From Cryptomeria japonica (lineage: Eukaryota; Streptophyta; Pinopsida; Cupressales; Cupressaceae), in the NCBI RefSeq assembly GCF_030272615.1, contig NC_081408.1, positions 68,510,546 to 68,574,545 of the forward strand: a DNA stretch of 64,000 nucleotides. Direction: 5' to 3'. Positions 60,312 through 64,000 of the stretch are shown here, in pieces; the stretch's first letter is position 1; each line of letters begins with the position of its first letter. Both the position numbers and the translations under genes were made by a program. The notes beneath the pieces were generated by a model, which was not told the DNA's origin, ran no database searches, and saw nothing but the letters and a program-made list of their open reading frames with translations.

Positions 60312-61606
60312 TGTTGGATTGGTTGAAGGGAACGGAATACTAAGAGGGGGAGGGGGGGGAGGAATGAATCAATATTCCCACAGATTCTATAACTTTTTCC
60401 AAATCTTAAATCTTTTGTTGATATATCAAACTCATCAATTAAGCATATCAAACATGAAATAGAAAATGCAGATTAAACATAAAAAACACAACCACAAATG
60501 GAACTCTGAATTTTATATATGAAAAACCCAAATGGGAAACTAGGTGGAGAGTGTTAACTCTCAAAAGAATATAACTAGTTATATGGTGTTTACAAAAGGT
60601 GGCTCACTACAGAATGGCTCATTTCCAGATCACAAAAAAGACTTACTACCGGAATGCTCACTGCAATATTACAAAAGTGGCTTACTACCGAAATGCTCAC
60701 TGCAACATGTATAATTGAACTGAAGAAAGTTGCATCTCCAAATGCATGAGATCAGTTCCAAGTTAATCTCATATCACAATTCACAAACCCTACAATAGAT
60801 CTGATGAAATATCTCTATACAACTATCCTCAAGCATCTGCAGCGGATCTAGTAAAGGATTACTACAACACTGTCTGCACTCTGATTCTACACCAATTGCC
60901 TTCATTGTTCACAACTCACACTTCTCGCTCTAGTACTATCATCACCACTATGCCACACTCATATCACATACTTTTATATAATTACTAGAGGGCTCACATA
61001 TCGAGATAATATGTCAACCTAGCTCAATACATTGTCCAATAAAACCTTAAACATGAATGTGATAACCAAGTCAGCCTCCGCAAGATCTCTATATACTTCT
61101 CTTTACAGAATGCATTCACTAATGCATATACCTTAATTATTGAAATGGGGCAGGGGTCAACCAAACCCATAAATATTGACCCATAAACACAAAAATCCAA
61201 ACATTTAACATCTCCAGACTCCAAAATACAAATTTCATGCATATCATATATACTAAGCCATGAGACGTGAAGAGATAAATTTGTGATAACCAAAATAACT
61301 AATACCAGAACACATAACTGATACCAGAACCAATGTAAACACAACTCATAAATTTTGGAGATAACGATCTTCCAAAAATGACTCCAATAGATCAGCTACA
61401 TCTTATCTCATAGGAATACCAGAACTTGCATCACCTTCTCATAGCAAAATCTACCCACACCAACTTCATACAAATGCATATAACATCCAGACCAAATCAA
61501 ATAATTGGGATAACTGGTTTGACATCAATATACTACATATACCATCTATACCAAACCAGATAACTAGTTTGACAACAATGAATACAATATTCACACAAGT
61601 CTAACA
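60312..61606 (-). mobile_element. 5' LTR of the LARD-like element (1295 bp)
   Basis: On the plus strand it runs TGTTGGATTGG to GTCTAACA, and is homologous to 55583-56778 over its right three quarters. It abuts copia gag sequence at 61607. Confidence 0.85.
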
Positions 61607-62040
61607 GTACTACTGATAGCCATAATAAGATAATCCCATAAATTAAGCAAATAACAAAGCAAGATCTGACATTTCTCTTCTTCATCCATCTTAACGCCAA
61701 CAGATACCAATTGAGCCACCAACATATTAAATACTTCCAAGTGGTATGTAACTCGTCCACTCTCTTCCATTATCAAGCAATATAATTTCTTCCTCAAGAA
61801 AATCTGATTCAATAAAGATTTTGCTTGATACATTTCATCAAGCTTAGTCCATAGCTTCTTTGCAGAGTTCTCTTCATGGCATTGATCAAAACAAAGTCTG
61901 CCAAGCACAATCTAATTAGACCTTTGGCTTTTCGATCCATAACATCATACTGGGCAGCTGCAATAGGATCTACAAGTCTTGAGAGATTCACATCAACAAC
62001 ATCCCACGTATATTCAATCTATTAGTAGATCTTCCAACTT
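61607..62040 (-). pseudogene. Copia gag fragment
   Basis: Minus-strand frames 61991-61809 and 61908-61607 read YDVMDRKAKGLIRLCLAD and then KLWTKLDEMYQAKSLLNQ with QIFLRKKLYCLIMEESG, the UBN2-type copia gag. They are in two frames, so a frameshift lies near 61860. The fragment lies between a copia LTR with primer site (right) and the LARD-like element (left) that interrupts it. Confidence 0.85.
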
Positions 62041-62220
62041 TAGAATCCATATCTCAAAATTACTTCTAGAAAATTTCTCCAACTCTATTCTCCCTGACAA
62101 ACTTGCCATTCGAAAATTCTTGCAACAAGATTAAAAAGTATTTTCTGCACAAGCTCCCACTGAAATTTGGATTAGTTCAAAAATCCTAACAACCCACAAC
62201 TGAAACCAAAGGTGATCAGA

Positions 62221-62231
62221 CTTTGATACCA
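62221..62231 (-). promoter_or_regulatory. Copia primer binding site (minus strand)
   Basis: Plus-strand CTTTGATACCA is TGGTATCAAAG on the minus strand, matching the initiator tRNA-Met site with one change, two bases inside the LTR edge at 62234. Confidence 0.8.
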
Positions 62232-62233
62232 CT

Positions 62234-62699
62234 TGTAAGGAAGTTAAGTAGCAGAGCAACTTCCTACACTAACCTTAAGAAGAGAGTAATGTACAAGAAC
62301 TTTTACAGATCATTACCATAGTTATAGAAACTTAACAGAAATGGACATAATAGCATGCATATCACAACATAGTAATTTATGTGGGGAAAAATGTTTGGGG
62401 AGAAAAACCTCACACTCCAAAAGCCACCTAATATATTATTCAAAAACAATAACAAATTACAATTTGCTTGCAAAGCAAGCTCTTCACAGGAGTACCACCA
62501 ACCAAAGATTCAGAGGTAACTCAATAGGTATTAAACTTTTACACACAATCTCTATCTTATGTGCCTTATATATAGGAGATACAATACAAGAAATCATTAA
62601 ACGATATTACAAAACCATGGGCTAAAACCACCCAATAAAGTAGAGTTGACTTTATTTTTAATCTAGATGCCCTATGATGTGTCAAAACACACATCAACA
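62234..62699 (-). mobile_element. Copia 5' LTR (466 bp), minus strand
   Basis: On the plus strand it runs TGTAAGGAAGTTAAG to CACATCAACA, so on the minus strand it is TGTTGATGTG to CTTACA. TATATATA (62569-62576 on the plus strand) is a plausible TATA box. The matching 3' LTR is not in the window. Confidence 0.75.
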
Positions 62700-64000
62700 C
62701 GTATCCCTCCATTTTACAGCTCATTTATGTGTCTAATGAATTTTATATTTCCTATTTTAAGAGTCCAAACTTCCAGAGGCCATAACTTGTGAACTGTGTC
62801 CAATTGACGAATCGGTTGAAGCGTCAGAAAGCTCACAAAGTTCTCTATCACCTTGTAATCCGCAACACCAGTTATACCCACTTTTTAGGGTATTTCAAAG
62901 GGTCTAAAGTCCTCAAAATTAAATTTAAACATTTCATCACACCTTCCAAAAATAGAAACTTAAATATATTCAAAACTAGCTATGATCTTGTAACAAAAAA
63001 TTACCGACATGCTTATTTAGCCAATCCAAAGCTTTGGATAAAATTTTGCATCATTTCATGCTCAAACGAAAACTTACTATAAATAGTAACCTCATGTAAA
63101 TGCAAGGTTGAGACACCATTTTCCCAACTAAAACAAATTGGAATCAATGGATGCGTACGTGATTCTAATAAACTAATGTTATTCAAGCATTTAATATTGT
63201 TGATATTTTGTTTGATAAATTAAATGTATTAAATATATGATTCTAATATCACTTCAATCATGTCCACATTCAATAGAATATATAGCAATATCTTTCAAAA
63301 TTGTTGGCATTATATATGCTTTTAGTAGAGTAAAGTCATTCAAGGCTAAAATGTATGAGATATACAATAGGAGTAATGTCATTCAATAATTTATTATTGT
63401 TGATATTTGGTTCAATGAATTGAATGCATAAGAATATGCAATTTTTTTCCCTAATACGAACCAATAAAATATGAAATAATTCTATAATTTTTTTTAACAT
63501 AATGAAATGAACATGTTTAAAGAATATTTTTGAGTGATTTTTAAAGTATAGGGTAGAAATATTAACAATTCTAATAGGTGTTATATTATTTAAATATAAA
63601 AAATAAAAAACAATGTGAAAATAGGGGAAGCGTATTAGTAGTGGACATAGCTAACTTCGCACCTGGAACTCTCAAACTGTACATCGGATTTCGACTTTTC
63701 TTTTTTGGTTGTCTTCGTATATGACTTAATTGCTTATAACTAAAGTTCTAGTTTCTGGGTAGAAACAATGCACACTGTGGAATTTGTTATGTGCGCAAAG
63801 GTCAAAAAATGGTCATTTCAAAGTGTCATCCGATACATAATCACCTTTGAACCAGTAGTAAATAACACAAAATAGCCAGTATTGGACAAATGTCTAGTAG
63901 TTATGCACAAATGTTCCAGTAGTGGTGCACAAATGGGTCAATTGTGATTAAAAAAAAGCTGAAAAATTATTCACTATTGATAGAGGAGAGGACCGAGTAG
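62700..64000. other. Unassigned AT-rich sequence to window end
   Basis: No recognisable gene. A 97-codon plus frame (62789-63082) has no known domain. The last 400 bases contain related words (AGTAGTGGACAT, CCAGTAGTAAAT, CCAGTAGTGGTGCACAAATG, GCACAAATG twice), possibly subterminal repeats of a DNA transposon extending beyond the window. Confidence 0.4.

Larger units (their letters stand above)
55583..61606 (-). mobile_element. Pol-less (LARD-like) LTR retrotransposon, minus strand
   Basis: The 5' LTR is at 60312-61606. The initiator tRNA-Met primer site (minus) is at 60298-60309. About 3.5 kb of internal sequence has no protease, RT or integrase, followed by a purine tract (GGTAGAGGGAGAT on the minus strand at about 56790-56779). 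The 3' LTR is truncated (56778-55583), lacking about 290 bp of its 3' end. The two LTRs align along more than 1.1 kb (for example GAAAGTTGCATCTCCAAATG in both). Non-autonomous elements of this build depend on proteins from relatives. Confidence 0.82.

Noticed and set aside
62789-63082. 97-codon plus-strand frame as a gene
   Set aside because: It has no recognisable domain, AT-driven composition and no promoter or splice context that stands out.

Overview
The window is plant nuclear DNA built almost entirely of nested and decayed transposable elements. I see no intact host gene and no rRNA or tRNA gene. The very large Ty3 element, the many LTR fragments, the AT-rich spacers and the unfamiliar LTR-element reading frames suggest a large, slowly purged genome, probably a gymnosperm such as a conifer. 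That assignment is an inference from composition and family style, not a database match.

Left half (about 1-24,370). A Tat-lineage Ty3 retrotransposon starts with an LTR (2388-3863) and a tRNA-Lys-type primer site (3868-3885). A long leader holds short words repeated every 21 bp. Then come gag (11465-13099), protease with a G-patch-like motif (13836-14990), RT (16198-17132), two RNase H modules and an integrase (to about 20788). On the opposite strand, downstream of pol, lies a plant-mobile-domain (PMD) gene (23660 to 22440). Two later insertions break this element. One is a full-length Ty1/copia element (5993-10981, duplicated target ATTAG). The other is a solo LTR (17133-18652, duplicated target CCACC). 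The 21-bp word array lies upstream of gag and, reverse-complemented, upstream of the antisense PMD gene.

Middle (about 24,370-38,000). About 1.96 kb matching 459-2387 reappears at 24835-26796, and an LTR of the same family again follows it at the same ATTAT target. This second LTR (26797-34538) is a solo LTR swollen by a small inverted-repeat element. A LINE inserted into that element (27279-31429), and a second, LINE-free copy at 32714-32935 records the empty site. The whole sits in the left arm of a long-inverted-repeat (foldback) element whose right arm is at about 35492-35890. Another solo LTR follows in a CT-rich tract (36467-37980).

Right half (38,000-64,000). A duplicated leader region full of GGATAA/TTATCC words carries a reversed solo LTR (39735-41107). 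It precedes a long, frameshifted reading frame of unknown function (42814-46839). A retroposed segment with a poly(T) head and 14-bp target duplication lies at 47321-49015. On the minus strand there is a CACTA (En/Spm) transposase relic (about 54603 to 50370) with a CACTA end at 54957. A pol-less LTR element (55583-61606) encodes a coiled coil and zinc knuckles, and it is flanked by fragments of a minus-strand copia element (RT piece at 55390-55582, gag at 61607-62040, LTR at 62234-62699). The last 1.3 kb is unassigned AT-rich DNA.

The least familiar structure is the 21-bp-phased TAGCGCAT array: a 7-8 nt word with a 14-nt unconserved spacer, held in phase over several blocks and present in mirror orientation before the sense and antisense genes of the same element.
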